64,000 nucleotides of DNA from Bradyrhizobium nitroreducens (GCF_002776695.1 NZ_LFJC01000003.1:1770286-1834285); one strand, 5' to 3'; positions 18,346 to 28,463 are shown, counted from the first letter of the stretch. The notes: generated by a model not told the origin, from the sequence alone. Made by a program: numbers and translations.

Positions 18346-18605
18346 CGGATGGTCCGACGTTGCGATCGCGCCGCGGTTCGCATCGAACAAAACTGAGGCA
18401 AGCGAGCAACTATTGCGGAATTCGATGAGATACGTCCGTATCGTACAGAGCTCTCGCTTTCCCGCGCCTTGTCGATACTGTTAACTGCGCGGGCGTGCGG
18501 CGGAAACAGTGTTGTAGCGACTAATCTGAAATCTGCATCGCAGTGCGATAGCGACTTCGTGTGGTGGCGTTACTACTGTTGCTAACGACGCTCCTCCTTT
18601 GACTT

Positions 18606-18632
18606 GGCCGCCGGACCACCGGCGGCCTTTTT
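18606..18632 (+). terminator. Strong rho-independent terminator, plus strand
   Basis: GGCCGCCGG-ACCA-CCGGCGGCC is a perfect 9-bp stem with a 4-nt loop, followed at once by TTTTT. No plus-strand gene precedes it within 4 kb, so it is either left over from a lost gene or ends an unrecognised small transcript. The 200 bases upstream (18400-18600) show no gene. Confidence 0.75.
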
Positions 18633-18720
18633 GTTGCACCAGCTCATCTGCTGTCGGCCGATATTCGCATCAGCAGTAGCAATGTTCGCCGCAGGCCATC
18701 GGCGTCTTCCAAGCCAAGAC

Positions 18721-19887
18721 TTAGGACAGGAAAGAGCGAGCCAAGTGCACCCAAAGACTTGCTGCCGGTGCGATGAGCGCATCATTGAAGTTATAGGCCG
18801 CGTTGTGAAGCGGCGCACTGTCGCCATTGCCGGCGAAAACGAAGCTGCCTGGGCGTGCCATGAGATAGTGAGCGAAGTCTTCGCTTGCCATGCGTGCGCT
18901 GAAGTCGCTTGCGACGCATTCCTTGCCGAATTTAGCAAGAGCGATATCGTGAACTAAAGCTGTTTCAGTTGGATGATTGACCACAGCCGGAAAGCCGCGG
19001 GTATATTCGATCTCGGCCTTCGCACCGTAGCTTTCGGCCTGCGACGACACCAGCTCACGTATGCGCTCCTCCAACCGTTCGCGAACTTTTGGATTGAAGC
19101 TGCGAATGGTGAGCTTGAGTTCAACCGCGTCGGGTATGACATTGGATGCCTCGCCCCCTTGTATGGATCCAACGCTCACGACAGCCGCTTCCCTAGGATC
19201 AATATTCCTGGAAACGATACTTTGTAACGCGAGCACGACGCTGGAAGCAGCAACGATCGGATCGATGACTTCGTGCGGAGAGGCGCCATGTCCACCTCGA
19301 CCGATTATCCGCACGATGGCCCGGTCAATGGCGGCCATGGCGGGCCCGGCCACGAAGCCGAAATGTCCCAGTGTTTCTCCGGGCCAATTATGAAGCCCGA
19401 AGATTGCGTCTACCGGAAAACGATCGAACAATCCTTCGGAGAGAAGTTTGTGAGCACCAGCTCCGATCTCTTCTGCAGGCTGAAAGATCAGCGTCAAAAC
19501 ACCAGAGAACTCGAGACGAGAGAGCGCTTTCGCCGCAGCAAGTAGAATGACCGTATGTCCGTCGTGACCGCATGCATGCATTACACCTGCATTTTGACTT
19601 GCGTAGTCCAAGCCGGTTCGCTCACTAATCGGTAGCGCGTCGATGTCCGCTCGCAATGCCAGCTTTCTCTCACCTCCGCCCTTGCGCAGGACGCCGACGA
19701 CGCCAGTTTCGGCCATTCCCCTCGTGACTTCGTAGCCATAGTCTGCCAGTCGTTGAGCTATGATTGCGCTCGTACGATGCTCGCGAAATGCCAGTTCGGG
19801 GTGCCGATGCAGATCACGCCTAATGGCGACGAATTCGTCGAGTGATTCCGCAACTTGGGCGTCGATTCCGATAGCGCTGGTATTCAT
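18721..19887 (-). CDS. M20-family amidohydrolase (aminoacylase/hippurate-hydrolase type)
   Basis: 388-residue M20D metalloamidase that removes an acyl group from an N-acyl amino acid or related amide in the cytoplasm. Features: DLHRHPELAFRE near residue 28, the metal motif HACGHDGH (Cys106, His108, Asp109), FQPAEE (Glu139-140), the dimerisation domain starting GRGGHGASPH, and a C-terminal metal-region SEDFAHYL. There is no signal peptide. It is the last gene of a four-gene leftward operon (Crp-like regulator, binding protein, GGT-like, M20). It probably acts on the imported compound before or after the GGT-like enzyme. Confidence 0.92.
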   Translation of the reverse strand: MNTSAIGIDAQVAESLDEFVAIRRDLHRHPELAFREHRTSAIIAQRLADYGYEVTRGMAETGVVGVLRKGGGERKLALRADIDALPISERTGLDYASQNAGVMHACGHDGHTVILLAAAKALSRLEFSGVLTLIFQPAEEIGAGAHKLLSEGLFDRFPVDAIFGLHNWPGETLGHFGFVAGPAMAAIDRAIVRIIGRGGHGASPHEVIDPIVAASSVVLALQSIVSRNIDPREAAVVSVGSIQGGEASNVIPDAVELKLTIRSFNPKVRERLEERIRELVSSQAESYGAKAEIEYTRGFPAVVNHPTETALVHDIALAKFGKECVASDFSARMASEDFAHYLMARPGSFVFAGNGDSAPLHNAAYNFNDALIAPAASLWVHLARSFLS

Positions 19888-19956
19888 TGCAAACTTCGAT
19901 TCGCTTCTGAGACATAGGAATGAAGAACAGGTTGGTGAACTGCTTGTGTCCTGCGT

Positions 19957-21552
19957 TCAAGCTATTGCCACATATCCTTCGCGACGCGGGTCAGCACCTC
20001 CGACAAAGACACCCGTGTCGGGGTTCAGTGAAATTGCCTGCATCCCGCCAACCAACAATGTCCAAGGCGGGGTTTCTTGGATGATATGCCCTCTGCGAGC
20101 GAGTTCATTGAATGTCGAAGCGGATATACGGCTCTCGGGGTTCACCATCCGACCGTCAAACAATCGGGCCCGAGGCTCTTCGATAGCCCGTTGGAGGCTA
20201 CGATTGAAGTCTACGTACTGAACCAGCGCCTGTGGCTGCGTCTGCAGAATCCCGTGACTGCCGGGCGTGCCGAGAGCTAGAACAGGCTTTTCATTCAGGG
20301 TGCTTATGGTCGGCGCCGTGGGAAACGCCAATTTATTGCCGGGACGAAGAGGGTTCCCTCCACGTAGATCAGTCTCAGCCCAGTGGAGAAAGTCATTCAT
20401 ACATATACCGGTCTGGCCGATCACTACGCCGCATCCAAAGAGATCTCCCAAGCTCTGAGTTACGCAGACCATATTTCCTTGGACGTCGGCCACAGAGAAA
20501 GACGTGGTGTTCTCTTTATTATGATTTGGCGGACGTGGCAGCCACTGCTCGGTGGGCCCTTCGATAATTCCTGGTTTCTTCACAAGCGCCCGAAGGCGCT
20601 CGACGTTGTTAGCAGCGAGCAGCTCACGCAATCTGGCAGGATCTGGCTTGTTGTTATGGATGCGTTCGGCAGCCGCAACGCGAATCGCACGCCAGACCGT
20701 GTCTAGATGTTCAACACCGTTCGGCTCCATGCCCGCGATGTCGAAGCCCTCTAGGATTCCCATGGTCAAAAGAAGCTGAAATGCCTCGCTTGGAGGAGGA
20801 AGGGTGTGAATTGTCAAGTGACGATAGCGCCCGGAAATTGGATCGCTCCACTCAGGCTGCACTTCATCGAGGTCCTCCATGGTGAGGTAGCCTCCGTAAG
20901 AGCCAAGATACCTGACGACACGTTCGCCAAGCACACCGCGATAGAAGTGGTCAGGGCCCTTCACGGCGATTGACTCTAGCGTATCGGCCAGATGAGGGAG
21001 GCGCAAAACCTGATGCAGGCCGACCTCCCCCCTTCCCTCGGTGAATGTGTCATTCCAATCACCGAAAAACGAACAATCGCGGAGCTTGAGCACTGCTCGG
21101 TTGATGTGAAAGACGCTCATCTCGATGAGAGGATAGCCATTACGTGCGAGCCGAATGGCAGGTTTGAACGCCTCCGCGATCGAGACCGTGCCGTACGCCT
21201 TGAGCAGTTCACACCAACCTGCAAGATTTCCCGGCACCCCCGGCGCATGAGCGCCTTTTAGGAATTCGTCGCGGTGTTTGTAGACGCCCTCAGGAAACCT
21301 CTTCGGGATATGCGTCACAAAATTCAACGTCCTGACGCGCCGCTCCGCGGCCACAAAACAGGTCGCAACACCCTGTCCCGCTAGTCCGGACATTCCCGGT
21401 TCGACCACGTTAAGTGCCGCCGCAGTTGCAACGGCCGCATCAAATGCATTTCCACCGCGGGACAGTACTTCCGCGCCGGCTTGCGCGGCCAATGGATGGG
21501 CAGCAGCTACCATGCCATTCATGGATGCGATAATCGGTTGTCTTCCGTCCAT
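19957..21552 (-). CDS. Gamma-glutamyltransferase-family hydrolase
   Basis: 531-residue Ntn-hydrolase of the GGT family, which cleaves gamma-glutamyl or related acyl amides. It starts IIASMNGMVAAAHPLAAQAG and has GGNAFDAAVATAAALNVVEP. The nucleophile region is ENTTSFSVADVQGN, with the self-processing Thr near residue 349; the usual TTHxSV is TTSFSV here. PTAPTISTLNEKPVLALGTPG is the small-subunit glycine-rich region. No signal peptide is present, unlike periplasmic GGTs, so substrate is probably hydrolysed after import. The ATG at 21552 follows GAGG by 6 nt. Confidence 0.88.
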   Translation of the reverse strand: MDGRQPIIASMNGMVAAAHPLAAQAGAEVLSRGGNAFDAAVATAAALNVVEPGMSGLAGQGVATCFVAAERRVRTLNFVTHIPKRFPEGVYKHRDEFLKGAHAPGVPGNLAGWCELLKAYGTVSIAEAFKPAIRLARNGYPLIEMSVFHINRAVLKLRDCSFFGDWNDTFTEGRGEVGLHQVLRLPHLADTLESIAVKGPDHFYRGVLGERVVRYLGSYGGYLTMEDLDEVQPEWSDPISGRYRHLTIHTLPPPSEAFQLLLTMGILEGFDIAGMEPNGVEHLDTVWRAIRVAAAERIHNNKPDPARLRELLAANNVERLRALVKKPGIIEGPTEQWLPRPPNHNKENTTSFSVADVQGNMVCVTQSLGDLFGCGVVIGQTGICMNDFLHWAETDLRGGNPLRPGNKLAFPTAPTISTLNEKPVLALGTPGSHGILQTQPQALVQYVDFNRSLQRAIEEPRARLFDGRMVNPESRISASTFNELARRGHIIQETPPWTLLVGGMQAISLNPDTGVFVGGADPRREGYVAIA

Positions 21553-21597
21553 TTCAATCCTCAAACAACTCTCAGTTGGTAGGCCGGCCAGTTCCGA

Positions 21598-23220
21598 TTA
21601 GATTCTGTGAATGTTCCAGGGGAGAGGACTGGTCACGGGAATACGACCGGCAAGATCTGCCCTCAGGGCGGTGGTCGGAAAGTACTGACCGAGTAGAATT
21701 GTCGGAGGGGCCTCCCATGTTTGCGTCTGAATGGCATCGAAAACGGACTGACGCGCCTGATCAGTAACTGCTGTCATCCAATCGCCGACCAGCTTCTCGA
21801 TTTCGGCATTTTCATACCAACCAAAATACCCACCAGCGCCAAGCCCTCGGGTGTAGTCGTTTAGAACAGGATTCATCATGTTCACGGCAGGTGCCCAGCT
21901 ATGAAAGATGCTCCATCCCCCAGATTCGACCGGAGCCTTGGAAGTACGTCTCTGAACCAGGGTGCCCCAATCCATAACCTGCAGATCAACATTGAGCCCT
22001 ACCTTCGAGAAGGCGTCCGCCGTAACGTCCGCCAGCGGCCCAATAGATGGAAAATCGCTGGGGCTCATAATTACCACTCGTTCACCCGCGTATCCGGAAG
22101 CCTTGACGGCCTCGCGCGCCTTGTTCAGATCCGGGGGAGATCGTAGAAATTGCGCGCCGAGTTCGTTCGAGAACGGCATTCCACATGGGAACATCGAAGC
22201 ACAAGCACGCCACTTAAGATTGCCGCCCGTGACCGCTTCCATGTACGCGGTCTGATCGATGGCTCCAAGCAGAGCGTGTCGAAGCTTCCCGTTGTTGAAC
22301 GGGGCCGTAAGCGTATTGAACCTCAGAAATGAAATCAGGCCGTACTGATCCAACTGCTCAACATAAACGTTTCTATTCCTCGCTAGAACCGGATTTAGAT
22401 CCGGCAAAGTCTGTTCGACCCAGTCGACTTCACCTTTCGCGAGCGCGGCTACCGCCGTAGACGCATCAGGGATAATTTGCCACTCGATACGTTCGAATGC
22501 GGCACGCTTCCCGCCCGACAGAAGACTGGCCGGCTCGTCGCGCGGGATATACCCCTCAAAGCGCGCATACGCAGCGCGGTTCCCAACCGACCATTCGTCT
22601 CTCAGGAAACGATAGGGTCCGGAACCAACCATCTCCGTAACCTGCTTGTTGGGATCAGTCAGCGCCAACCGTTCGGGCATAATGAAGGGGGTGTACAGGG
22701 CCCGCTTTCCTATCCCGTCGAGCAAACGCGGAAATGGTTTCGCAAGCTTTATACGGACGGTGCGGTCATCAGAATGCTCCCATGCATCGACGCATTTTGA
22801 GAGCATCTGGCCAAAGGCATCTCGCTTGCTCCATCTGATGAGGCTGGCCACACAATCCCGCGCACGCACGGGTTCGCCGTCGTGAAACTTCAGCCCCGGA
22901 CGTAGCCGAATTGTCCACGTGAGCTGATCATCTGAAACTTCGTGGCCTTCCGCCATCTGCGGCTTGATCTGCAAGCGCTCATCAAATGCATAGAGCGTAT
23001 CAAAGATCGTATACCCATGTGTATTGGTGACCGCAGCCGGTGTCCAGATTGGATCGAGATTGGCCAGATCAGCTTGTGGCACCAGGCGCAGCGTGCGCGA
23101 ATCCGCCGATCGACTAAGCGCCGGCCGCGCCAAGAGCGTCGCGGCAGCACTCGCCACAAATGACCGGCGGCTTATTGAACTCATGGATTTCTTGTCACGA
23201 CTGTTCATCTTGTTGCTCAT
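21598..23220 (-). CDS. Peptide-type ABC transporter substrate-binding protein (family 5)
   Basis: 540-residue DppA/OppA-like receptor. The N-terminus SISRRSFVASAAATLLARPA looks like a Tat or Sec signal. Family signatures are LKFHDGEPVRARDCVASLIRW, EMVGSGPYRFLRDEW, and a C-terminal ILLGQYFPTTALR. Its ATG overlaps the stop of the Crp-like gene (ATGA), so it is translated with the regulator. The DppBCDF genes at 24411-28290 have no receptor of their own, so this is their likely partner. It resembles the orphan receptor at 4348-5931. Confidence 0.92.
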   Translation of the reverse strand: MSNKMNSRDKKSMSSISRRSFVASAAATLLARPALSRSADSRTLRLVPQADLANLDPIWTPAAVTNTHGYTIFDTLYAFDERLQIKPQMAEGHEVSDDQLTWTIRLRPGLKFHDGEPVRARDCVASLIRWSKRDAFGQMLSKCVDAWEHSDDRTVRIKLAKPFPRLLDGIGKRALYTPFIMPERLALTDPNKQVTEMVGSGPYRFLRDEWSVGNRAAYARFEGYIPRDEPASLLSGGKRAAFERIEWQIIPDASTAVAALAKGEVDWVEQTLPDLNPVLARNRNVYVEQLDQYGLISFLRFNTLTAPFNNGKLRHALLGAIDQTAYMEAVTGGNLKWRACASMFPCGMPFSNELGAQFLRSPPDLNKAREAVKASGYAGERVVIMSPSDFPSIGPLADVTADAFSKVGLNVDLQVMDWGTLVQRRTSKAPVESGGWSIFHSWAPAVNMMNPVLNDYTRGLGAGGYFGWYENAEIEKLVGDWMTAVTDQARQSVFDAIQTQTWEAPPTILLGQYFPTTALRADLAGRIPVTSPLPWNIHRI

Positions 23221-23972
23221 TGAAATTGGCCGTCAGACACTTCGGATTGGTGCACGTCTTCCGCTGGGCGCTCGAGGGGAGCATATGCGTCAGCGATGAT
23301 TCCATAACAACTACAGGCCTTCTGCCGTAGCCCGATGTGGTCATCGATGTGTAGCACCCCCCTCCTCTTTCGGATTAGGCCCTGATCCTCAAAGCGGATG
23401 AGCGCTTCTGTTACGCCCGGTCGACGCAGGCCCAAGGCATGTGAAAGATAGTCATGGGTAACGGGGAGAATATGATTATCAAGTGCGTCGCTCGCCAAGC
23501 AAAGCCAACATGCCAGGCGCTGTTCGTGACGGTGGCGAACGCCACAAAGTCCGGCTTGAGCGTTGTGCAAATCAAGCGCTCTTGCATATCTCCCGATATA
23601 TTCTTGGACCTGCGCACATTCGTTCATAACGCGACGCAAATTGTCGAAATGAATGCGGAGTGCGGTTCCTGGAAGAAGCACGATCGACTGACGCGTAGGG
23701 AAGTATTCGCCCAAGAGGATCGAAGCTCCTACAGCGCCTCTGTACCCCACAACCGCGGTTTCCAGGATGGTCCCTGCAGCAACGGTTCTCAACGAAACAA
23801 GGCCCGACTCTACGAAGTAGACGTGTTCCATTCGCCTCTTCGGCTCTTGCAACACCATGCGCTCTCGTAGATCGACAGGCTCTAGAAACGCACTCAAGGA
23901 TGCCAGCTCAGATAAACCGAGACCGGCCAATATTCTATTTCGCGCCCTGGTCTTTTTGGAATACGCAAGCAT
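23217..23972 (-). CDS. Crp/Fnr-family transcriptional regulator
   Basis: 251-residue regulator with an N-terminal cyclic-nucleotide-like beta-barrel (MVLQEPKRRMEHVYFVESGLV, then VVGYRGAVGASILLG) and a C-terminal winged helix (ILPVTHDYLSHALGLRRPGV, then IRKRRGVLHIDD). It has no N-terminal Fnr-type cysteines; the classic cAMP-contact RE pair is not obvious, so the ligand is unknown. It heads the operon with the binding protein, GGT-like and M20 genes, an unusual place for a regulator and one that implies autogenous control. No clear ribosome site precedes the ATG. Confidence 0.85.
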   Translation of the reverse strand: MLAYSKKTRARNRILAGLGLSELASLSAFLEPVDLRERMVLQEPKRRMEHVYFVESGLVSLRTVAAGTILETAVVGYRGAVGASILLGEYFPTRQSIVLLPGTALRIHFDNLRRVMNECAQVQEYIGRYARALDLHNAQAGLCGVRHRHEQRLACWLCLASDALDNHILPVTHDYLSHALGLRRPGVTEALIRFEDQGLIRKRRGVLHIDDHIGLRQKACSCYGIIADAYAPLERPAEDVHQSEVSDGQFQ

Positions 23973-24410
23973 CTAACGGTCTCCGATTGATCGGAAGCAT
24001 AAGTTGGACAGCCAACGGCGAGCTCCTCTCAAACTAGCAATACCGCCGCTTCTGTCCGTTGGCAGCTCGCATCGCGTGCCTCAAGAACCACACCGCAATC
24101 ATCAAACCTCGATTACCAGCGCTTTCGTCCACGATAGACTTTAGGCGCCATATTTCTGGATGCAAGTGTAATTTTCTAGTTAGGAAAACCCTTTCTGACG
24201 CGAGATTAAGCCGACCGCGGTAGTTGCATCGAACGCGGACAAACACCGGCGCCCACTCGGCACTGCACACTAAGGGTCTTTCCGCCTTAGCTTGATCTGC
24301 TCGGCATGCATCACACCCGTGCCCAGGCATTAAGCTCCTCGTGCCGACAAGGTCGCTTAAAGCAGACCGGATAGATGGACCTACGACTAAAGGGACGAGG
24401 GCTCGAACCT
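23973..24410. other. Intergenic region upstream of the Crp-like operon
   Basis: No convincing gene. A minus-strand open frame spans 24034-24417 but has no recognisable domain and no ribosome site. The region holds the conserved dyad at 24172-24188, about 200 bp before the Crp-like ATG, and downstream of it (leftward) a TTGCAT...TAAAGT promoter-like pair. Confidence 0.5.
24172..24188. promoter_or_regulatory. Conserved dyad A (TTTTCTAGTTAGGAAAA)
   Basis: First of five related 16-17-bp dyads in 24.2-35.8 kb. On the minus strand it reads TTTTCCTAACTAGAAAA, followed by 6 nt and TTGCAT-N16-TAAAGT, a plausible promoter for the Crp-like operon. Probable binding site of the XRE-cupin regulator encoded at 35131-35748, an inference from shared sequence and position. 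Confidence 0.55.
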
Positions 24411-25436
24411 TCACCATATCCTCCGAGCCATCGCCTCCACGCCGCGTAACTGGCTTTCGGAAACGGGCTGATCATTTAAATGGCAGGCTGCGAGATGGCC
24501 CTCCTCCACCGGACGAAGCTCCGGCTCTTCGGACCGGCATCGATCGAAAACAAAGGGGCAGCGCGTGTTGAATCGGCAGCCCTTCGGCGGATTGATTGGG
24601 CTTGGTACGTCACCCTTCAAGATGATCCGACTTCGCTTGGCTTTAGGGTCAGGAATTGGAACGGCCGAAAGGAGAGCGACCGTGTATGGATGCCGCGGAC
24701 GCGCGAAGAGTTCGTGCCGCGGGGCTAGTTCTACAATCTTCCCGAGATACATAACCGCGACCCTGTGAGTCATGTGCTCCACAACCGCGAGGTCATGACT
24801 GATAAACAGAAGAGCGAGACCGAGCTCCCTCTGCAGGTCCTGCAAGAGGTTGACGATCTGGGCCTTGACCGAAACATCCAGCGCAGACACTGCTTCATCG
24901 CAGACAATCAACTCAGGATCTGCCGCCAGCGCCCTGGCAATGCCGATTCGCTGACGCTGACCACCTGAGAACTCGTGCGGCCAGCGATTTAAGGCGTCCG
25001 CTGGCAACCCGACCTTCTTCATCAAGTCATCTAAGCGCGCATTGAGACCCGCGCGGCTCCTGACAAGGCCAAAATTCTTGATAGGCTCCGCGAGAATATT
25101 TCGTACGCGCATTCGCGGATTTAGACTGGAAACGGGATCCTGAAATACGACCTGAACCTTGCGGCGCATATTCCGTAAACGTCCCGCGGAGAGATTGTCG
25201 ATACGTTCACCGCCAAGGCGTACTTCGCCTGCCGTAATTGGGAATAAGCGCAAGACCGCCCGGCCCACCGTAGACTTGCCACAGCCAGACTCTCCGACTA
25301 GCGACAGCGTCTCGGCCTTGTCGATATGAAACGATACGCCGTCAACTGCGTGCACATATTCGCGCGAGTGACCGAAAAGGGGCCGTCCGAGACTGTAATG
25401 CTTCTTTAGACCATTCACCTCGAGCAAAGGGCTCAT
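24411..25436 (-). CDS. dppF: Peptide ABC transporter ATP-binding protein DppF
   Basis: 341-residue ATPase. Walker [10 protein letters not shown] is near residue 48, the signature FSGGQRQR near 165, Walker B ELIVCDEA near 186, then [11 protein letters not shown]. The C-terminal oligopeptide-family region ends with [13 protein letters not shown], where cysteines commonly bind an iron-sulfur cluster in DppD/DppF-type proteins. Its ATG overlaps the DppD stop as ATGA. Last gene of the dpp-type operon read leftward from 28290. Confidence 0.93.
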   Translation of the reverse strand: MSPLLEVNGLKKHYSLGRPLFGHSREYVHAVDGVSFHIDKAETLSLVGESGCGKSTVGRAVLRLFPITAGEVRLGGERIDNLSAGRLRNMRRKVQVVFQDPVSSLNPRMRVRNILAEPIKNFGLVRSRAGLNARLDDLMKKVGLPADALNRWPHEFSGGQRQRIGIARALAADPELIVCDEAVSALDVSVKAQIVNLLQDLQRELGLALLFISHDLAVVEHMTHRVAVMYLGKIVELAPRHELFARPRHPYTVALLSAVPIPDPKAKRSRIILKGDVPSPINPPKGCRFNTRCPFVFDRCRSEEPELRPVEEGHLAACHLNDQPVSESQLRGVEAMARRIW

Positions 25437-26422
25437 GCCGGGACCATCTCCTTACTCGCGTAATGGCAGGCTGCCACATGGCCTGGCGCCTTTTCCTCAA
25501 GCCCGGGCGCGATTTTCCGACAGATGTCCGTCGCCTTGTAACAACGCTCGGAGAACAAGCAGCCATCGATTTGTTTCTTGAGATTCGGAACCATCCCCGG
25601 AATTTCGGACAAACGGGCAGTCGCTCCACGCAAGGAGGACCCAAGCCTCGGAATGGCTCCAAGCAGACCTTCAGTGTACGGGTGCTTCGGATTCGCGAAA
25701 AGTTCAGGGACGGAGGCCTCCTCCATTTTTCGCCCCGCGTACATGACGATCACTCGATCGGCTACTTCAGCAACCACCCCAAGATCATGTGTGATCAACA
25801 GGATCGCGGCACCGATATCGGTCTTGAGATCGCGCACCAGGTCAAGAATCTGAGCCTGAATTGTCACATCGAGGGCGGTCGTCGGTTCGTCCGCAATCAA
25901 TAGTTTAGGGTTGCAAGCCAGTGCGATGGCAATCATCACCCGCTGCCGCATGCCCCCCGACAGCTGGTGGGGATATTCGCCCACGCGTCGGGTCGGCTCG
26001 GGAATGCCAACCCTCGAAAGCATGTCCACTGCGCGCTGCTCGGCTTCTTTCTGGCTAAGTCCCTGGTGGAGCCGCAACGTCTCTCCGATCTGGCGGCCAA
26101 TAGTAAGCACCGGGTTCAAACTATTCATTGGCTCCTGGAAGATCATCGAAATATCGTTGCCGCGGATGCCCCGCATTTCCTTGTCGGAAAGATCAAGGAG
26201 GTTTCTGCCCATGAAGCGGATTTTGCCTGCCATCTTTCCCGGCGGCTCTGGAATCAAACGCAGGATGGACATGGCTGTTACCGACTTGCCGCAGCCAGAT
26301 TCTCCGACGAGAGCAAGCGTCTGGCCAGACTCAATCGAGAAGGTCACACCGTCGACCGATCGATTTATCCCGTCGGGTGTACGGAAGTGCGTCTGTAGAT
26401 CTTCAACTTCAAGAAGCGCCAT
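25433..26422 (-). CDS. dppD: Peptide ABC transporter ATP-binding protein DppD
   Basis: 329-residue ATPase pairing with DppF. Walker [10 protein letters not shown], signature LSGGMRQR, Walker [15 protein letters not shown]-loop LITHDLGVV, and the C-terminal oligopeptide motif [14 protein letters not shown]. It begins 6 nt after the DppC stop. Family assignment is firm; the transported compound (di/oligopeptide, opine or modified amino acid) is not shown by sequence. Confidence 0.93.
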   Translation of the reverse strand: MALLEVEDLQTHFRTPDGINRSVDGVTFSIESGQTLALVGESGCGKSVTAMSILRLIPEPPGKMAGKIRFMGRNLLDLSDKEMRGIRGNDISMIFQEPMNSLNPVLTIGRQIGETLRLHQGLSQKEAEQRAVDMLSRVGIPEPTRRVGEYPHQLSGGMRQRVMIAIALACNPKLLIADEPTTALDVTIQAQILDLVRDLKTDIGAAILLITHDLGVVAEVADRVIVMYAGRKMEEASVPELFANPKHPYTEGLLGAIPRLGSSLRGATARLSEIPGMVPNLKKQIDGCLFSERCYKATDICRKIAPGLEEKAPGHVAACHYASKEMVPA

Positions 26423-26428
26423 TGCCGA

Positions 26429-27352
26429 TCAAACCCTTTTGGCCAAGCGTGGATCAAGCGCATCGCGTAGCCCGTCCCCGAGGAGGTTTACGGCCAGGAC
26501 TGTGAGAGACAGGAAGAAGGCAGGAAACATCACGATGTATGGCTTGACCTGCCAGAGGGATCGGCCTTCCGCCATGATATTGCCCCAAGATGGAGTGACG
26601 GGCGGCACGCCAGCCCCGATAAAGGATAATATCGCCTCGATGATCATCGCACTTGCGCAGATATAAGTTGCCTGGACGGTCATCGGCGCGAGCGTGTTGG
26701 GTAGGACGTGCCGGATGATGATCAGCGGCATATTGGTTCCGGCAGTGATCGCCGCCTCGACGAATGGTTGCTCGCGCAATTGAAGCACGACCCCGCGCAC
26801 CAGACGGGCAACACGCGGCATCTCCGCGATCGTAATCGCGAGCACAACGTTGCCCACACTGCCCCGAGTGAGCGCCATCAATGTTATCGCCAGCAGGATC
26901 GGTGGAACGGACATCATACCGTCGATAGCTCGCATGATAATGCCGTCGGTCCATCGTACCATTCCCGAAACCAATCCGACTGCCAACCCCACTACGGAAG
27001 CGCAAAACGCAACTGAGAACCCAACAACTAGTGAGATCCGCGCACCGTAGAGAACACGCGAGTAGATATCCCGGCCAAGCATATCGGTACCGAACCAGTT
27101 TACCGCCGAAGGCGGTCGGGTCCGCTTCCAAGTCGCAAGCTGCGTAGGATCCATCGTGCCGAGATAAGGCGAAAGAATCGCAATGCAGAACATGAGAAGC
27201 AGAAGTAACGCTCCGACAGCAATGGCGGGATGACCCATGAAGAAGCCGATTAGGAGTCGACGGCTCTTTCGCGGCTCCAGGACATCCGGCAACGGATGGA
27301 CGACTGCCAGCTTGCTTGGGTCGATCGGCGAATGCACTTCGATGGTACTCAA
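26429..27352 (-). CDS. dppC: Peptide ABC transporter permease DppC
   Basis: 307-residue inner-membrane permease. An N-terminal helix (AIAVGALLLLLMFCIAILSP) and a periplasmic loop with WFGTDMLGRDIYSRVLYGAR, hallmark of the DppC/OppC group, precede the transport domain and the EAA loop (EAAITAGTNMPLIIIRHVLP). The start is a TTG overlapping the DppB stop (TTGA). It forms a heterodimer with DppB. Confidence 0.92.
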   Translation of the reverse strand: MSTIEVHSPIDPSKLAVVHPLPDVLEPRKSRRLLIGFFMGHPAIAVGALLLLLMFCIAILSPYLGTMDPTQLATWKRTRPPSAVNWFGTDMLGRDIYSRVLYGARISLVVGFSVAFCASVVGLAVGLVSGMVRWTDGIIMRAIDGMMSVPPILLAITLMALTRGSVGNVVLAITIAEMPRVARLVRGVVLQLREQPFVEAAITAGTNMPLIIIRHVLPNTLAPMTVQATYICASAMIIEAILSFIGAGVPPVTPSWGNIMAEGRSLWQVKPYIVMFPAFFLSLTVLAVNLLGDGLRDALDPRLAKRV

Positions 27353-28290
27353 TAGCGGATCCTCGGGTCGAGCAGAGTGTACGCAAGGTCGATGAGCAGG
27401 TTGATCAGCACGTAAACGAAACTAAAAAGCAGAACGACCCCTTGAATGACCGGATAGTCGCGTCGCATTATCGCATCGACAGTCAGGCGACCTAACCCCG
27501 GGATCGCAAAAACGCTCTCCGTGACGACTGCACCGCCAATCAGCAAAGCGATGCCAATGCCAACAATCGTGATGATTGGCACCGCGGCGTTCTTCAAGGC
27601 GTGAACAAAAAGGATATCCAGTTCTGCGGCTCCCTTCGAGCGAGCCGTCCGGATGTACTCTTGCTGCAGGACCTCAAGCATTGAGGCGCGCGTGATGCGA
27701 GCGATTAATGCCATGTAGACGCAGCCGAGCGTGATCGAAGGCAAGACAAGACTCTGAAACCAAGGCCAAACACCGTCCGCCAAGGCCGTGTATCCCTGCA
27801 CCGGGAACCATTCCAACTGAAGCGCGAAGACATATGCCAACACATATCCGATCACGAAGACGGGCACCGAGAAGCCGAATACGGCAAGGCTCATGAAGCA
27901 GTTATCGACCCAGGTTCCTGCCTTCGATGCGGCGAATACGCCGGCCGGAACGGCGATTGCGACGGCGAAGGCAACGGTCAGAACCATCAGCGAAATGGTC
28001 GGTCCGAGGCGCTGACCGATCAGTTCGCTCACGGGCGATCCCGTAAAGATCGATCTACCGAGGTCTCCCTGAAGAATGCGCCAGAACCATTCACCGAACC
28101 GAATGAAGAACGGTCGATCTAGGCCGAGGCTCTGTCGAATGCGCGCGATGTCGGCGGGCGTCGCTTGATCGCCAGCGATGACGGCGGCCGGATCCCCTGG
28201 CGCAAGGTAGAGGAGACTGAAGACGAACAACGCAACAACCGCCATGACAATGACAGTGGCGATAATGCGCCTGGCAGCAAGTGCAAGCAT
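27349..28290 (-). CDS. dppB: Peptide ABC transporter permease DppB
   Basis: About 313-residue permease. The first helix (IIATVIVMAVVALFVFSLLYL) is followed by APGDPAAVIAGDQATPADIA, then the transport domain with EYIRTARSKGAAELDILFVHAL as EAA loop near residue 205. I start at the ATG at 28290, with GAGG 8 nt upstream; a GTG at 28317 is possible. First gene of the dppBCDF operon; dyad B lies about 170 bp upstream. Confidence 0.92.
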   Translation of the reverse strand: MLALAARRIIATVIVMAVVALFVFSLLYLAPGDPAAVIAGDQATPADIARIRQSLGLDRPFFIRFGEWFWRILQGDLGRSIFTGSPVSELIGQRLGPTISLMVLTVAFAVAIAVPAGVFAASKAGTWVDNCFMSLAVFGFSVPVFVIGYVLAYVFALQLEWFPVQGYTALADGVWPWFQSLVLPSITLGCVYMALIARITRASMLEVLQQEYIRTARSKGAAELDILFVHALKNAAVPIITIVGIGIALLIGGAVVTESVFAIPGLGRLTVDAIMRRDYPVIQGVVLLFSFVYVLINLLIDLAYTLLDPRIRY

Positions 28291-28463
28291 TCCAGCAACC
28301 TCAGTCAAATGCGCCACTTAAAGACGCTCTATGTTGAGCTCGGATCGTGAGAGCAGTTGGCCTGAGCCCACGGCCCAAATGTTTGAAGCTAGATTGTGAC
28401 GTCTCAACTTTGATTATGCGGGTTGCCATCACCATAGATGACGATTCTTCCATTGCAAGAATA

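Noticed and set aside
24034..24417. Minus-strand frame of 127 codons upstream of the Crp-like gene
   Set aside because: No ribosome site or domain, and it contains the conserved dyad, so it is regulatory DNA.
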